NCBI GenBank assembly: GCA_028277185.1
Contig: JANQGQ010000022.1
Coordinates: 154,680-218,679 of the forward strand
Length of the DNA: 64,000 bases
Direction: 5' to 3'
From: Woeseiaceae bacterium
GTDB lineage: Bacteria > Pseudomonadota > Gammaproteobacteria > Steroidobacterales > Woeseiaceae
Shown here one piece after another: positions 45,407-55,219 of the stretch. Numbering within the stretch: position 1 is the first letter of the stretch; every line of letters starts with the position of its first letter. The notes under the pieces were generated by a model. The model worked only from the letters and a program-made list of their open reading frames with translations, had not been told where the DNA came from and searched no databases. The position numbers and the translations under genes were made by a program.

Positions 45407-47166
45407 TGAGCGGGCGCTTCCAGGGCAGGCCCGACGCTCCGCGCATTGGGCCGTCGCGGATCCGACGCGCCGCGGAACACGCCGTTCCGGATCGCGACGC
45501 TCTGCAGGCTGCCCATCGAAAAGCTCGTCCCGGCGACTTCATGACCCATGGCTTCGAGCAGCCGCAGCGTATCCGGGCTGAAACCGGTTTCGAGCTGCAG
45601 CTTGTCCGGGTACCACTGGTGATGCATGCGCGGCGCCGCGGTTGCCTCCGCCACATTCATGTCGTGATCGATGACGTTGACGATGAACTGCAGCACGGTC
45701 GTAATGATGCGGCTGCCTCCCGGGCTGCCCGTGGCGATCCACGGCTCGCCGTCAGCGAACACGAAGGTCGGCGTCATGGAGCTCAGGGGCCGCTTGCCCA
45801 CGTCGATTGCGTTCGCTTCGCTGCCTAGCATGCCGAACGTATTCGGCACGCCGGGCTTCGCAACAAAATCGTCCATCTCGTTGTTCATCAGGAAACCCGC
45901 ACCCGGTATGGCGACGCCCGAACCGAAGGACAGGTTCAGCGTGTAGGTATTACTGACGACGTTGCCGTCCCCATCGATGATCGAGTAGTGCGTCGTGTCG
46001 GGGCTTTCGGGCAGCGGTGCGACACCGGGCAGCACGTCGTCCGACGAACGCGCCCGCTCGGGGTCGATCGTCGCCGCGAGCTTCTCTCCGTAGTCCTTAC
46101 TCGTGAGCCAGTCGATCGGCACCGGGTAGAAATCCGGATCCCCCAGGTGCTTGCTGCGGTCCGCGTACGCAAGCCGCATGACCTCGGCGAGCAGATGCAC
46201 ATTCGCGGCGCTGCCGGCGCCGTTGCCGCGGACGTCGAAGTGCTCGAGTACGTTCAGCATCTGCAGAATGTGCACGCCGCCGGAACTCGGCGGCCCCATC
46301 GTGACGATCTCGTAGCCGCGATAGCTGCCGCTGAGCGGCTCGCGCCATACGGGCTTGTAGGCCGCGAGTGCCTGCTCGTCTACGAGGCCGCCGTTGGCGC
46401 GCATGTCCTTCGCGATCAGCCGCGCCGTCTTGCCGCGGTAGAAGCCGTCGCGGCCGCGCTCCGCAATCCGCGTAAGCGTCGCGGCGAGATCGGCCTGCCG
46501 CAGGATCTCGCCCGGCCCGTAGGCACTGCCGTCCGCCTTGAAGAAATAGCCGCAGGCGGCGGCGTTCGCGCACAGGCGCGACTGTCGAAGTGCCAGAATC
46601 TCGGCCATGTCGTAGCTGACCGGGAAGCCGTCGGCGGCAAGCCCGATGGCGGGCTCGAGGAGCCTCGCCCATTCCAGACGGCCGTAACGCTCGTGCGCGG
46701 CCCATAGTCCCGCGACCGTGCCCGGCACGCCGGACGACAGGTAGGAGAAGCGCGCCAATCGGTTGTCGACGTTGCCGTCCGCGTCGAGAAACATATCGGC
46801 ATGCGCGCCGGGCGGCGCCATCTCGCGGTAGTCGATCGAAGTACGGGTATCGCTCCCGGCATCGTGTATGAGCATGAAGCCGCCGCCGCCGAGATTCCCC
46901 GCTCTCGGCAGCGTAACGGCCAGCGCGAAACCGACAGCGACCGCCGCGTCGACGGCCGAGCCGCCTTCGGCGAGGATTTCCGCGCCGATCTCGGACGCGA
47001 TGCGGTTCTGGCTTGCGACCATGCCGTTCGGACCGTAGACCGGATGAACGAGATCGTCGTAGCGGACGACGGGCTGCTGACTGACGTCGGCAAACGCGTA
47101 GGGCGGTGAGATCGCGAACAGCGCGGCGAAGACTCTCGCGGACGCTCTCATACTGAATCGATGCAT
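45403..47166 (-). CDS. ggt: Gamma-glutamyltransferase
   Basis: 587 residues with a signal peptide (cleavage likely after AFA, residue 26), so periplasmic. Ntn hydrolase that self-cleaves into two subunits; the nucleophile is the first Thr of DTTHYSIIDGDGN, after about two thirds of the chain. NRIASEIGAEILAEGGSAVDAAVAV, GNLGGGGFMLI, MGPPSSGGVHILQMLN, and the small-subunit PLSSMTPTF and TGSPGGSRIITT are family signatures. Transfers or hydrolyses gamma-glutamyl groups of glutathione and other amides. ATG has AGGGG upstream. Sits with the MFS gene; a link to the gamma-glutamyl polyamine genes is inferred only. Confidence 0.96.
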   Translation of the reverse strand: MHRFSMRASARVFAALFAISPPYAFADVSQQPVVRYDDLVHPVYGPNGMVASQNRIASEIGAEILAEGGSAVDAAVAVGFALAVTLPRAGNLGGGGFMLIHDAGSDTRTSIDYREMAPPGAHADMFLDADGNVDNRLARFSYLSSGVPGTVAGLWAAHERYGRLEWARLLEPAIGLAADGFPVSYDMAEILALRQSRLCANAAACGYFFKADGSAYGPGEILRQADLAATLTRIAERGRDGFYRGKTARLIAKDMRANGGLVDEQALAAYKPVWREPLSGSYRGYEIVTMGPPSSGGVHILQMLNVLEHFDVRGNGAGSAANVHLLAEVMRLAYADRSKHLGDPDFYPVPIDWLTSKDYGEKLAATIDPERARSSDDVLPGVAPLPESPDTTHYSIIDGDGNVVSNTYTLNLSFGSGVAIPGAGFLMNNEMDDFVAKPGVPNTFGMLGSEANAIDVGKRPLSSMTPTFVFADGEPWIATGSPGGSRIITTVLQFIVNVIDHDMNVAEATAAPRMHHQWYPDKLQLETGFSPDTLRLLEAMGHEVAGTSFSMGSLQSVAIRNGVFRGASDPRRPNARSVGPALEAPAQ

Positions 47167-47216
47167 CTGGTCCCCTTAGCTTGATTCATCGTTGTTCCTG
47201 GCGTGCGCGCCCCGCG

Positions 47217-48467
47217 TCAGGGCAGCACAGCGCGGAACAGAAAGAAAAACCCGATCGCGAGAATAGCACCTGCGGGTATGGTCACGATCCAGGATACGAA
47301 GATTCGTCCGACGACGCGCAGATCGATCGCCTCGATACCGCGAGCCATGCCGACGCCGAGTACCGCGCCGACGAGCGTGTGCGTCGTCGAAATCGGCAGA
47401 CCGGTGCCTGAGGCGACGACGATGGTGGTCGCGGCCGCAAGCTCGGCGGCGAAGCCGCGGCTCGGCGTGAGCTGGGTGATCTTTTCGCCCACGGTTGCGA
47501 TGACGTGCCGGCCAAAGGTCGCGAGCCCGAACACGATCCCGACGCCGCCCAGCACGAGAATCCACGGCGGCAGCGCCGATTGCGCCGCGACGGCGCCCGA
47601 CTGCGCGACGCTGACGACAGCCGCAAGCGGCCCGATCGCGTTGGCGACGTCATTGGAGCCGTGCGCAAACGCCATACCGCAGGCCGTGACGACCATGAGG
47701 ATGCCGAACACGCGCTCGACCGTATAGAAGTGCTGCTCCTTCTCGGCTTCGGGGTCCGGCTGAATCCGCCGAATGAAGACGGCGCCGACGGCGGCGATAC
47801 CCGTCGCGACCAGGGTTGCCAGCAGATAGGCGTCGAGCGTCGACAGCGTCAGTCCTATGTGCTTGAGGCCTTTGAGGACGGTAACGAGCGTCATCGTAAA
47901 CGCCGCGAGGAAGATGTACACGGGCACGTAGCGCCGCGCCCGCTCGAGCGGATCGGGATGCGCGAGAATCAGTCTGACGACGGACTGATAGATCAGGAAC
48001 GCGATGATTCCGGCAGTCAGGGGCGACACAACCCAGCTCATGACGATAGTGCCGACCTGACCCCACTTGACCGCCTCGATACCGATACCGACGGCCGCGA
48101 ATCCGACAATCGCGCCGACGATCGAATGCGTGGTCGATACCGGCCACCCGCGCCGCGACGCGATCAGCAGCCAGGTACCGGCTGCCAGCAGCGCGGCAAG
48201 CATGCCGTAGACGAGCAGCTCCGGCTCGTCGGCGAGACTGCCCGTATCCACGATGCCCTTGCGGATCGTCGACGTCACGGCACCGCCGGCAAGCACCGCG
48301 CCGAGAAACTCGAAAATCGCCGCCACGACGATCGCCTGCCTGATCGTCAGCGCTTTCGACCCGACCGACGTGGCCATGGCGTTGGCAACGTCGTTGGCGC
48401 CGATGCCCCACGCCATGAACAAGCCGAACAGCGCGGCAAGACCAATGTAAACGTACAGAGCTTCCAT
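47217..48467 (-). CDS. pit: Low-affinity inorganic phosphate transporter Pit
   Basis: 416 residues, PiT/PHO4 family with two inverted halves. N-terminal signature GIGANDVANAMATSVGSKALTIRQAI, C-terminal signature AFAHGSNDVANAIGPLAAV, and the GWPVSTTHSIVGAIVGF / LPISTTHTLVGAVLG pair. Metal-phosphate:H+ or Na+ symport across the inner membrane. It follows the DUF47 gene by 20 bp, the standard pairing. Confidence 0.95.
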   Translation of the reverse strand: MEALYVYIGLAALFGLFMAWGIGANDVANAMATSVGSKALTIRQAIVVAAIFEFLGAVLAGGAVTSTIRKGIVDTGSLADEPELLVYGMLAALLAAGTWLLIASRRGWPVSTTHSIVGAIVGFAAVGIGIEAVKWGQVGTIVMSWVVSPLTAGIIAFLIYQSVVRLILAHPDPLERARRYVPVYIFLAAFTMTLVTVLKGLKHIGLTLSTLDAYLLATLVATGIAAVGAVFIRRIQPDPEAEKEQHFYTVERVFGILMVVTACGMAFAHGSNDVANAIGPLAAVVSVAQSGAVAAQSALPPWILVLGGVGIVFGLATFGRHVIATVGEKITQLTPSRGFAAELAAATTIVVASGTGLPISTTHTLVGAVLGVGMARGIEAIDLRVVGRIFVSWIVTIPAGAILAIGFFFLFRAVLP

Positions 48468-48487
48468 GCGCCGAGCGAACTGCTGCG

Positions 48488-49153
48488 CTAACGCGCGAGG
48501 AGCAGTTCCAGACGCCGGCCGACGCGCTCCGCCACATCGGCGATCTCACCCAGCATTTCGACGACGCGATAGAGAAACACGGCGTCGACCGGATTCAGCG
48601 TCGCCTCGAGCTCATGCAGCGCACCGAACAGCGCATACTGCATCCGGTCCGTGTCGGTTTCGAGCCGGTCGATCTCGTCGATCATGCTTGCGACGAGATC
48701 GGCCTCGGCGCCGCGGAAACCGGAACTGAACATCTCGTCGAGCTCGCGCACGCTTCTTCGCGCCTGCGCGCTGGCGTCGATGACGCGCGCCACGAGCTCC
48801 CGCATCCTTCCGGCAAGCGGTTCGGGGATGGAAAGCCGTCGGACCATGACAGTGCTGACGACCCGACGCGTCTGGTTGGCGATCTGATCCTGGACCAGCA
48901 GCAGTTCGAGCAGATCCTGCCGGGGAACCGGCAGGAACAGACTCCTGGGCAGATGCAGCCGGATTTCCTTCTTCAGGTCGTCGGCTTCGTGCTCCAGCCG
49001 ATCGACATCCCGACGAATACCGTCGGCGCTCGTCCAGTCCGCAGCGAGTACGGCCTCGAAGAACGGGCCGAGTTGAGTGGCAGCCTCGTGACACAAATCG
49101 ATGTGCCGTTCCAGCGGTTGCACCGGCGAGGCGCCGAAGATGTTTGCCACCAT
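48488..49153 (-). CDS. DUF47/PhoU-like Pit accessory protein (TIGR00153 family)
   Basis: 221 residues, all-helical PhoU-like fold. Seen: FGASPVQPLERHIDLCHEAATQLGPFFEAVLA, DRLEHEADDLKKEIRLHLPRSLFLPVPRQDLLELL (the acidic/His metal-binding pattern of PhoU-like proteins), IDEIDRLETDTDRMQYALF. Encoded just upstream of pit, where such proteins modulate transport. Function in bacteria is inferred from this constant pairing. Confidence 0.92.
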   Translation of the reverse strand: MVANIFGASPVQPLERHIDLCHEAATQLGPFFEAVLAADWTSADGIRRDVDRLEHEADDLKKEIRLHLPRSLFLPVPRQDLLELLLVQDQIANQTRRVVSTVMVRRLSIPEPLAGRMRELVARVIDASAQARRSVRELDEMFSSGFRGAEADLVASMIDEIDRLETDTDRMQYALFGALHELEATLNPVDAVFLYRVVEMLGEIADVAERVGRRLELLLAR

Positions 49154-49267
49154 GCCTGTCTGTCTTGTGGTCGTTGCGTGCTCTCGTCCCCCGAGCGCCG
49201 CGCAATCCTAGCATGGCGGACGGGCGCGCGTGCTAAACTCGCCGCCCCGCGACCCGGATGAGGACCC

Positions 49268-49720
49268 ATGGCGTACTGGCTCATGAAATCGGAACCCGAT
49301 GCCTACAGCATCGACGACCTCAAGCGTGACCGGCGCGAACCCTGGGACGGTGTTCGCAACTACCAGGCGCGCAACATGATGCGCGACGACATGCGGGTCG
49401 GCGACGAAGTGTTCTTCTATCACTCGAACTGCAAGGAGCCCGGTATCGTCGGCCTTGCCAAAGTCGCGAGTAAGCCCTACCCGGACCCCACGCAGTTCGA
49501 TCCGGAGTCGAAGTACTACGACCCCAAATCCAGCGAGGACAACCCCCGCTGGTGTCTCGTCGACGTGCGCTACGTCAGGAAGCTGAAGCGCACAATCACG
49601 CTTGCCGAACTCAAGGAGCTCCCGGGGCTCGACGGCTTTGCTCTGATCCGCAAGGGCAACCGGCTGTCGATCATGCCGGTGGACCCGGAGCACTGGGAAC
49701 TGATACTCGGTATCGAGTAG
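49268..49720 (+). CDS. EVE-domain protein
   Basis: 150 residues consisting almost entirely of an EVE domain (PUA-like fold, relative of THYN1 and YTH domains, which read modified bases). Seen: YWLMKSEPDAYSIDDLKRD, WDGVRNYQARNMMRDDMRVGDEVFFYHSN, GIVGLAKVASKPYPDPTQFD, ITLAELKELPGL, RLSIMPVDPEHW. The aromatic pocket residues (W, Y, F) expected to cage a base are in place. The alpha/beta hydrolase follows after 2 bp. Target base unknown. Confidence 0.95.
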   Translation: MAYWLMKSEPDAYSIDDLKRDRREPWDGVRNYQARNMMRDDMRVGDEVFFYHSNCKEPGIVGLAKVASKPYPDPTQFDPESKYYDPKSSEDNPRWCLVDVRYVRKLKRTITLAELKELPGLDGFALIRKGNRLSIMPVDPEHWELILGIE

Positions 49721-49722
49721 CC

Positions 49723-50676
49723 GTGAAGAAAACCGTCGCCGCGCTGCTTCTGACCGCTCTCCTCGCGGCAGGCTGGCTGACGACCCCGCCGCCCCTCGTC
49801 GCCACACCCGCATCCGTCACGCTCGACGACGATCTCGGGAATCAATTCTCGGCACCGCCGCCCGGTCTCGTCCCGGGCACGGAGAAACGGCTGCTCTGGG
49901 CCGGCGTGCCCGGCGAGCGGACCGAGTACGCGGTGATCTTCGTGCACGGCTTTTCCGCATCGCGCCAGGAAATCGCGCCCGTTCCCGAGCGCGTCGCAGC
50001 AGCGCTCGGCGCCAATCTGTTCGAGACCCGCCTCACAGGTCACGGTTTCGCCGAAAACCCGCTTGCCGACGTCGCCGCGGAACAGTGGCTCGACGACGGC
50101 GCCGAAGCGCTGGCGGTGGGCGCGCGATTGGGCGACAAGCTCGTCGTGATCGGCAGCTCGACCGGCGCGACGCTGGCGCTGGCACTAGCGGGACACCCGG
50201 ATTTCGACCGTATTCACACGCTTGTCCTGATGTCGCCGAACCACGGCCCGAAAGACCCGGCCTCAGTCTGGCTGACGCGCCCGTTCGGACCGCTCATCGC
50301 GCGCGCGATGATCGGCGAGTACCGGGGCTTCCGCGCCGCCAATGAGGCACAGGCCCGCTACTGGTCGACGCGCTACCCGACCGCCGCGCTCGTCGAGATG
50401 ATGCGGCTCGTCGATCGCGCGAACGAGCGCGTCCGGGAGGCGAACGTCCCGCGGGCTCTTCTGATCTATTCGCCGGAGGACCGCGTCGTCGCCATCGACC
50501 GGCTGCTCGCGGCCTTCGAGGCCCTTCCCGCCGCCGTCAAGGAAGCTGACGCGCGTACGGAAACGGCGGACCCGGGACGCCATGTGCTGGCCGGGGACAT
50601 CCTGTCGCCGGCAACGACACCAGCGGTCGTCAGCCGCATCGCCGAATTTGTCCTGGCCGGCGACGGAGCCGGCTGA
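49723..50676 (+). CDS. Exported or membrane-anchored alpha/beta hydrolase
   Basis: 317 residues from GTG at 49723, 2 bp after the EVE gene stop. An N-terminal hydrophobic stretch (KKTVAALLLTALLAAGWL) is a signal peptide or anchor. Alpha/beta hydrolase core: FVHGFSASRQEIAPV (oxyanion region), nucleophile Ser in VIGSSTGATLAL, Asp in IYSPEDRVV and His in DPGRHVLAGD. Serine esterase or lipase of unknown substrate. Convergent with the Mur ligase gene. Confidence 0.87.
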   Translation: MKKTVAALLLTALLAAGWLTTPPPLVATPASVTLDDDLGNQFSAPPPGLVPGTEKRLLWAGVPGERTEYAVIFVHGFSASRQEIAPVPERVAAALGANLFETRLTGHGFAENPLADVAAEQWLDDGAEALAVGARLGDKLVVIGSSTGATLALALAGHPDFDRIHTLVLMSPNHGPKDPASVWLTRPFGPLIARAMIGEYRGFRAANEAQARYWSTRYPTAALVEMMRLVDRANERVREANVPRALLIYSPEDRVVAIDRLLAAFEALPAAVKEADARTETADPGRHVLAGDILSPATTPAVVSRIAEFVLAGDGAG

Positions 50677-50691
50677 CCGCGGGTTCGGTCC

Positions 50692-52377
50692 TCAGACGTC
50701 CGGGGTGCCCCCGAGCTCCGTGAGCCGCTCGACGATCGGTCCCGAGCCGCCAAGCGCAAGCATGATGACGAGGTCGCCGGCTTCTGCCCAGTCGAGCGCG
50801 GCCTCGAAGGTCTCGAGTTCCTCGTCAAAGTGCCGGATCGATCCGGCGGACATCCCCAGTCGCAGAAGCTCGCGGCGGATCACTTCGTAAACCTCGCCGT
50901 ATTCGCGCCCGCGATGGTAGTGCTCGAGTTCCGAGACGATCACCCGATCGAGGCCGATCGCGAACGCGTCGCGGGTAAGCGCGGCGATGAGGTCGTCGGG
51001 CCGGTCGCCCGCCTGGCCGAAGCACAGTACGCGGCGCTTTGCCGGAATCGCCTCCGCCATCGTAAAGAGCGCCTGCATGGCCGCCGGGTTGTGCGCGAAA
51101 TCGATCAGGATCTTCCGTCCGTCCAGCGAATAGAGGTTGGAGCGTCCGGGATTGTCCGCCTGGGTCATGCTCCTGAGGCCGGCCCCGATCGCGTCGAGAT
51201 CTACGCCGAGACAGTGCGTCAACGCAGCGGCCGCCAGAGCATTGGCGATGTTGTGCCGGGCAGTGCCGTCCATCGTGATCGGAATATCGCGCGCTTTTAC
51301 GATGGGACGTCGGCCCCCTGCTTCATCGAGTACCAGCGTATCGTCGTCGAGAACGAACGCGGTCGTCCCGCTGCCGGGCAGCGATGCAAAGTCGACCGGC
51401 GCCATCGCGAACCAGACGATCTCGCCCGGATAGTCGCGCGCTCTGGCGACCAGCCGCGGATCGTCGGCGTTGAGGATCAGGCGCCCGCCATCGCGCACGG
51501 CACGGCTGACGATCCACTTGACGTTGAGCAGCTCGTCCAGCGTCTTCGAGCCGAAATCGCCCAGGTGATCCTCCGCGATGTTCGTAATCAGCGACGCGGT
51601 TGCCCGTTCGACGCCCAGTCCGCGGCGCAGCAAACCGCCGCGCGCGGATTCCAGAATGGCGACGTCGACGCCCGCCGCGCGCAGTACGGCCCGGGCTCCG
51701 CCGGGCCCCGACCAGTCGCCGCGGTCCAGTACCTCGTGGTTGACCGCAATCCAGTCGGTCGAGCTCAGACCGACCGTCAGCCCCGCGTCGACGAGGATGT
51801 GCTGCGCGAGCCGGACGGTCGTCGTCTTGCCGTTGGTGCCGGTAACGAGGCCGATCGGAACGTCGTCGAAGCCGGCCCAGTCCACCGCCTCGGGAGCCGG
51901 CGCCTCCGGCGTCGGCCAGGTGGTCGCGTGCTGGCCGAGGCCGAGCGACACGTCGTCGTCGTCCCAGAGCAGCGTCGTCCCGCGACGGCCGGCCTCCGCC
52001 GCCAGCGTCATGAGCGCGGGATTCACCTCGTCGGCGTGCGCCTCGCGGGCTTCGGCCAAACCGCTCGCGAAATCGGGCGCCGCCTCGCCCGTCACCTCCG
52101 CGGCGGCGACCGCATAGGCCCACTCGTTGATCATGCTTGCGGCATACAGAGAATCGATCGGGGCCGTGAACGCGAAGCTCGCGCCCCCGGTCAGATCGTG
52201 CCGGGCGAACTCGGGCTCCGGCCAGTCGAACTCTTCGAGCATCCGCCGGACCGCGGCTTCCCAGCGCGGCGCGAAGGCGTCGAGTTCGGCGGCGCTTGCG
52301 GCCACGTCGAGCACGGCGGCCGGAATGTCGAACAGTAAACTCGGACCTGTCAGCCGCCGGGCGTCGAGCATCTCCAC
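50692..52377 (-). CDS. Mur-ligase-domain protein associated with cyanophycin synthetase
   Basis: 561 residues (GTG at 52377; ATG at 52371 also possible), starting 9 bp after the cphA stop. It has a Mur ligase ATPase core, with VTGTNGKTTTVRLAQHIL (P-loop), ILESARGGLLRRGLGV, ITNIAEDHLGDFG, LNADDPRLVARA and a C-terminal Mur domain (IDFAHNPAAMQALFTMA, CFGQAGDRPDDLI). The nearly 180-residue N-terminus is not an ATP-grasp domain, so it resembles the C-terminal half of CphA without the half that adds aspartate. Role unknown; a modifier, second ligase or amide-ligase for cyanophycin or a related peptide is plausible from context. Confidence 0.85.
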   Translation of the reverse strand: MEMLDARRLTGPSLLFDIPAAVLDVAASAAELDAFAPRWEAAVRRMLEEFDWPEPEFARHDLTGGASFAFTAPIDSLYAASMINEWAYAVAAAEVTGEAAPDFASGLAEAREAHADEVNPALMTLAAEAGRRGTTLLWDDDDVSLGLGQHATTWPTPEAPAPEAVDWAGFDDVPIGLVTGTNGKTTTVRLAQHILVDAGLTVGLSSTDWIAVNHEVLDRGDWSGPGGARAVLRAAGVDVAILESARGGLLRRGLGVERATASLITNIAEDHLGDFGSKTLDELLNVKWIVSRAVRDGGRLILNADDPRLVARARDYPGEIVWFAMAPVDFASLPGSGTTAFVLDDDTLVLDEAGGRRPIVKARDIPITMDGTARHNIANALAAAALTHCLGVDLDAIGAGLRSMTQADNPGRSNLYSLDGRKILIDFAHNPAAMQALFTMAEAIPAKRRVLCFGQAGDRPDDLIAALTRDAFAIGLDRVIVSELEHYHRGREYGEVYEVIRRELLRLGMSAGSIRHFDEELETFEAALDWAEAGDLVIMLALGGSGPIVERLTELGGTPDV

Positions 52378-52386
52378 AGCGAAGGC

Positions 52387-55179
52387 TCAGTCGGCGTCTT
52401 CTTCGACGCGCGCGATGCGCACGCCGCGCTCGTCGCTGATGATCTCGAGGTCGCCGTCGAGGCGGAAGTCTCCGATGTCGGGCAGGTCGACGTTGACGAT
52501 TGCCTTCCGCGGCGTCGCTTCGGGATGCGCGCCGGAGTTGAAGTAGATGATTTGCTTCCAGCTCCGCTTGACGTTATCGCCGAGTATCAGCAACAGATCG
52601 CCCGGTTCGGCCATCTCCAGCGCGTGCTGCGTGGCCTCCTGCTCGTCGGGAATGACCTCGATCCTGTCGCTCGCGACGCCTTCTTCGAGGAGCTTGTTCT
52701 TGAGCATGACGGCCACTTCGTCGGCACCGCGGCCGCGGCGGTTGTCGTCGCAGCGGCAGATGAAGTGGTCGAAATGCCCCGCCGCGATGCCCGCGATCTC
52801 GCGGATATCCTCGTCGCGCCGGTCGCCCGGCGCCGCCAGCACGACCAGGCGTCGCCCTTCGACTTCGAAGCGGTCGACGAGCCCGCACATGGCGCGCACC
52901 GCGGCCCCGTTATGCGCGTAGTCGAGGATCACCTTGAAGGGATGCTCGTTGTAGATGTTCATGCGGCCCGGCGCCTGGAAGAAGCTCGAGTCGAATGTCC
53001 TGAGTCCGTGACGGATGTCCTCGAGATTCACGCCCATGTTGTACGCCAGCGCACTCGCGAACATGGCGTTCTGCACGTTGTGCATCGCACGCCCTTCGAC
53101 TGTCGCCGGGATCAGGTGCGTCCATAGCAGCGGCGTGTGCACTTCGCGGTCGTAGATCGTGATCATGTGCCCGTTCATGCCCTGCTCCAGAACGAACGCC
53201 TGGCCACCCGCGTTGATGTGCTGCTTCACGAGCGGATGGGCCGGATTCATCGTAACGTAGCAGAGACGTTCGGAGTCCGAGTAGTCCGCCATCTTGAGGA
53301 CCAGCGGATCGTCGGCGTTCAGAACCGCGGCGTCGGTCGCGATCTCGATCGGAATCCGTTTGACCTCGGCAAGTTGCTCGAGCGTGTCGATGCCGCGCAG
53401 TCCGAGATGGTCGGACGCAACGTTGAGCACGCAGGACACGTTACAGCGGCGAAAGCCCAGACCGCTGCGCAGCATCCCGCCGCGCGCGACTTCCATGACG
53501 GCCGCATCGACCGAGGGATCGCGCAGGATCATGTGCGCGGACATCGGGCCGGTCATGTCACCGGACACGGTAAGCTTGCCGTCGATATAGACGCCGTCGG
53601 TCGACGTGAAGCCGACCGTGCGTCCCGCAAGCTTGAGGATATGCGCCAGCATGCGCGACGTCGTCGTCTTGCCGTTCGTCCCGGTGATCGCGGCGATGGG
53701 TATCCTGCTGGGCGTGTCGGGCGGAAAGAGCATGTCGATCACCGCACCGCCCACGTCGCGCGAAGTGCCCTCGGACGGCGCTACGTGCATGCGGAAGCCG
53801 GGACCGGCGTTCACCTCGCAGATTCCACCGCCCGCGTCGCGATACGACTCTGTGATGTCTTTCGTCAGAAAATCCACGCCGCCGATGTCGAGCCCGATGG
53901 CGTTGATCGCCCGAACCGCCATCTCGCGGTTGTCGGGATGAATCGTATCGGTAACGTCGATCGCCGTGCCGCCGGTCGACAGATTCGCCGTCGACCGCAG
54001 GTACACGACCTCGCCGTCCTCCGGGACGGTATTGCGGTCGTAGCCGAGCTTCTTCAGCAGCCTTTCGGCCTGGTGGTCGAACTCGAGCCGGGTCAGCACC
54101 TTTTCGTGCCCGACGCCGCGCCGCGGATCCTGGTTCACGATCCCGACGAGTTCCTCGATCGTGTGCTTGCCGTCGCCGACTACGTGACCCGGAACACGCT
54201 TCGCCGCGGCAACGAGCTTGCCGTCGATGACGAGCAGCCGGTGATCGAGTCCCTCGATGAAGGACTCGACGACGATCGAGCGGCCGTGCTCGGCTGCCTT
54301 GGCGAAGGCGGCCTCGACCTCCTCGGCCGTCTTGAGATTGATCGAAACGCCCCGGCCGTGATTGCCGGCCAGCGGCTTCAGGACCACCGGATAGCCGATG
54401 CGCTGTGCCGCGCGGACCGCCTGCGCTGCCGAGCGCACGATGTACTGCTTCGGGACCGGCAACCCGAGATCGCGCAGGATCCCGTTGGTCTCTTCCTTGT
54501 CGGAGGCCAGTTCGACCGCGATGTTGCTGGTCCGGCCGGTCGTCGTCGCCTGAATGCGCTGCTGGTAGCGGCCGTGGCCGAATTGGACGAGGCTGTAGTT
54601 GTTGAGCCTGAGCCAGGGAATGTCGCGCTCCTCCGCCGCCTTGACGAGCGACGCCGTGCTCGGCCCCAACGCCCGTCGCTGCGCGTAGCGGATGAAGTCG
54701 TCCCGTTCGGCCGCGAAGTCCCAGTCCCCGGAAGGTGCATCGGCCGGCCGGACTTCGTCGGGCAGGAGGCTGTGGAGCAGCTTCAGCGCCAGTCTGCCGG
54801 CTTCGAGCCCCACGGGCTTGTCGAGGTATTCGTACCACATGTTGTAGTGGCCGGGCTGGCCTTCGATCGACCGGGTACGCCCGTAGGTGACCGGCGATCC
54901 GGCAACGTTCTGCAGCTCGATTGCGACGTGCTCCATGACGTGTCCGAGCCAGGTGCCCTCGTCTTCGCGCAGACGCCGGACGAAGCCGCCGTGTACGCCG
55001 TAGGAACAGCCGTGCTCGTCGAGGCCCGGAAGCGCACTGAGGAGTCCGTCGACGTACTCGCTGCCGAGCCGACCCGTGGGCCAGTCTTCGAGCTCGCCCA
55101 GGTCCAGGACGTGGCGGATGACGGGCGTCTTCGAATAGATGGACGGGCCAACGAAAACGTTGCTGCTGACGATCTTCAT
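52387..55179 (-). CDS. cphA: Cyanophycin synthetase
   Basis: 930 residues from ATG at 55179 (GAGG 8 nt upstream), full length. Adds Asp to the backbone and Arg to side chains of multi-L-arginyl-poly-L-aspartate with ATP. An N-terminal domain (HGCSYGVHGGFVRRL, DEGTWLGHVMEHVAIELQ), then ATP-grasp (about residues 210-470: PVPKQYIVRSAAQAVRAAQR, GYPVVLKPLAGNHGRGVSIN, EVNAGPGFRMHVAPSEG), then the Mur ligase half with ITGTNGKTTTSRMLAHILK, MEVARGGMLRSGLGF, VASDHLGLRGIDTL and LDYAHNGAAVRAMCGLVDRF. Embedded in iadA-cphB-cphA-mur. Nitrogen-carbon storage polymer. Confidence 0.97.
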   Translation of the reverse strand: MKIVSSNVFVGPSIYSKTPVIRHVLDLGELEDWPTGRLGSEYVDGLLSALPGLDEHGCSYGVHGGFVRRLREDEGTWLGHVMEHVAIELQNVAGSPVTYGRTRSIEGQPGHYNMWYEYLDKPVGLEAGRLALKLLHSLLPDEVRPADAPSGDWDFAAERDDFIRYAQRRALGPSTASLVKAAEERDIPWLRLNNYSLVQFGHGRYQQRIQATTTGRTSNIAVELASDKEETNGILRDLGLPVPKQYIVRSAAQAVRAAQRIGYPVVLKPLAGNHGRGVSINLKTAEEVEAAFAKAAEHGRSIVVESFIEGLDHRLLVIDGKLVAAAKRVPGHVVGDGKHTIEELVGIVNQDPRRGVGHEKVLTRLEFDHQAERLLKKLGYDRNTVPEDGEVVYLRSTANLSTGGTAIDVTDTIHPDNREMAVRAINAIGLDIGGVDFLTKDITESYRDAGGGICEVNAGPGFRMHVAPSEGTSRDVGGAVIDMLFPPDTPSRIPIAAITGTNGKTTTSRMLAHILKLAGRTVGFTSTDGVYIDGKLTVSGDMTGPMSAHMILRDPSVDAAVMEVARGGMLRSGLGFRRCNVSCVLNVASDHLGLRGIDTLEQLAEVKRIPIEIATDAAVLNADDPLVLKMADYSDSERLCYVTMNPAHPLVKQHINAGGQAFVLEQGMNGHMITIYDREVHTPLLWTHLIPATVEGRAMHNVQNAMFASALAYNMGVNLEDIRHGLRTFDSSFFQAPGRMNIYNEHPFKVILDYAHNGAAVRAMCGLVDRFEVEGRRLVVLAAPGDRRDEDIREIAGIAAGHFDHFICRCDDNRRGRGADEVAVMLKNKLLEEGVASDRIEVIPDEQEATQHALEMAEPGDLLLILGDNVKRSWKQIIYFNSGAHPEATPRKAIVNVDLPDIGDFRLDGDLEIISDERGVRIARVEEDAD

Positions 55180-55219
55180 TCCGTGTTCCTCGATGCGTGT
55201 CAGCGCACTCTTTTCGGCG

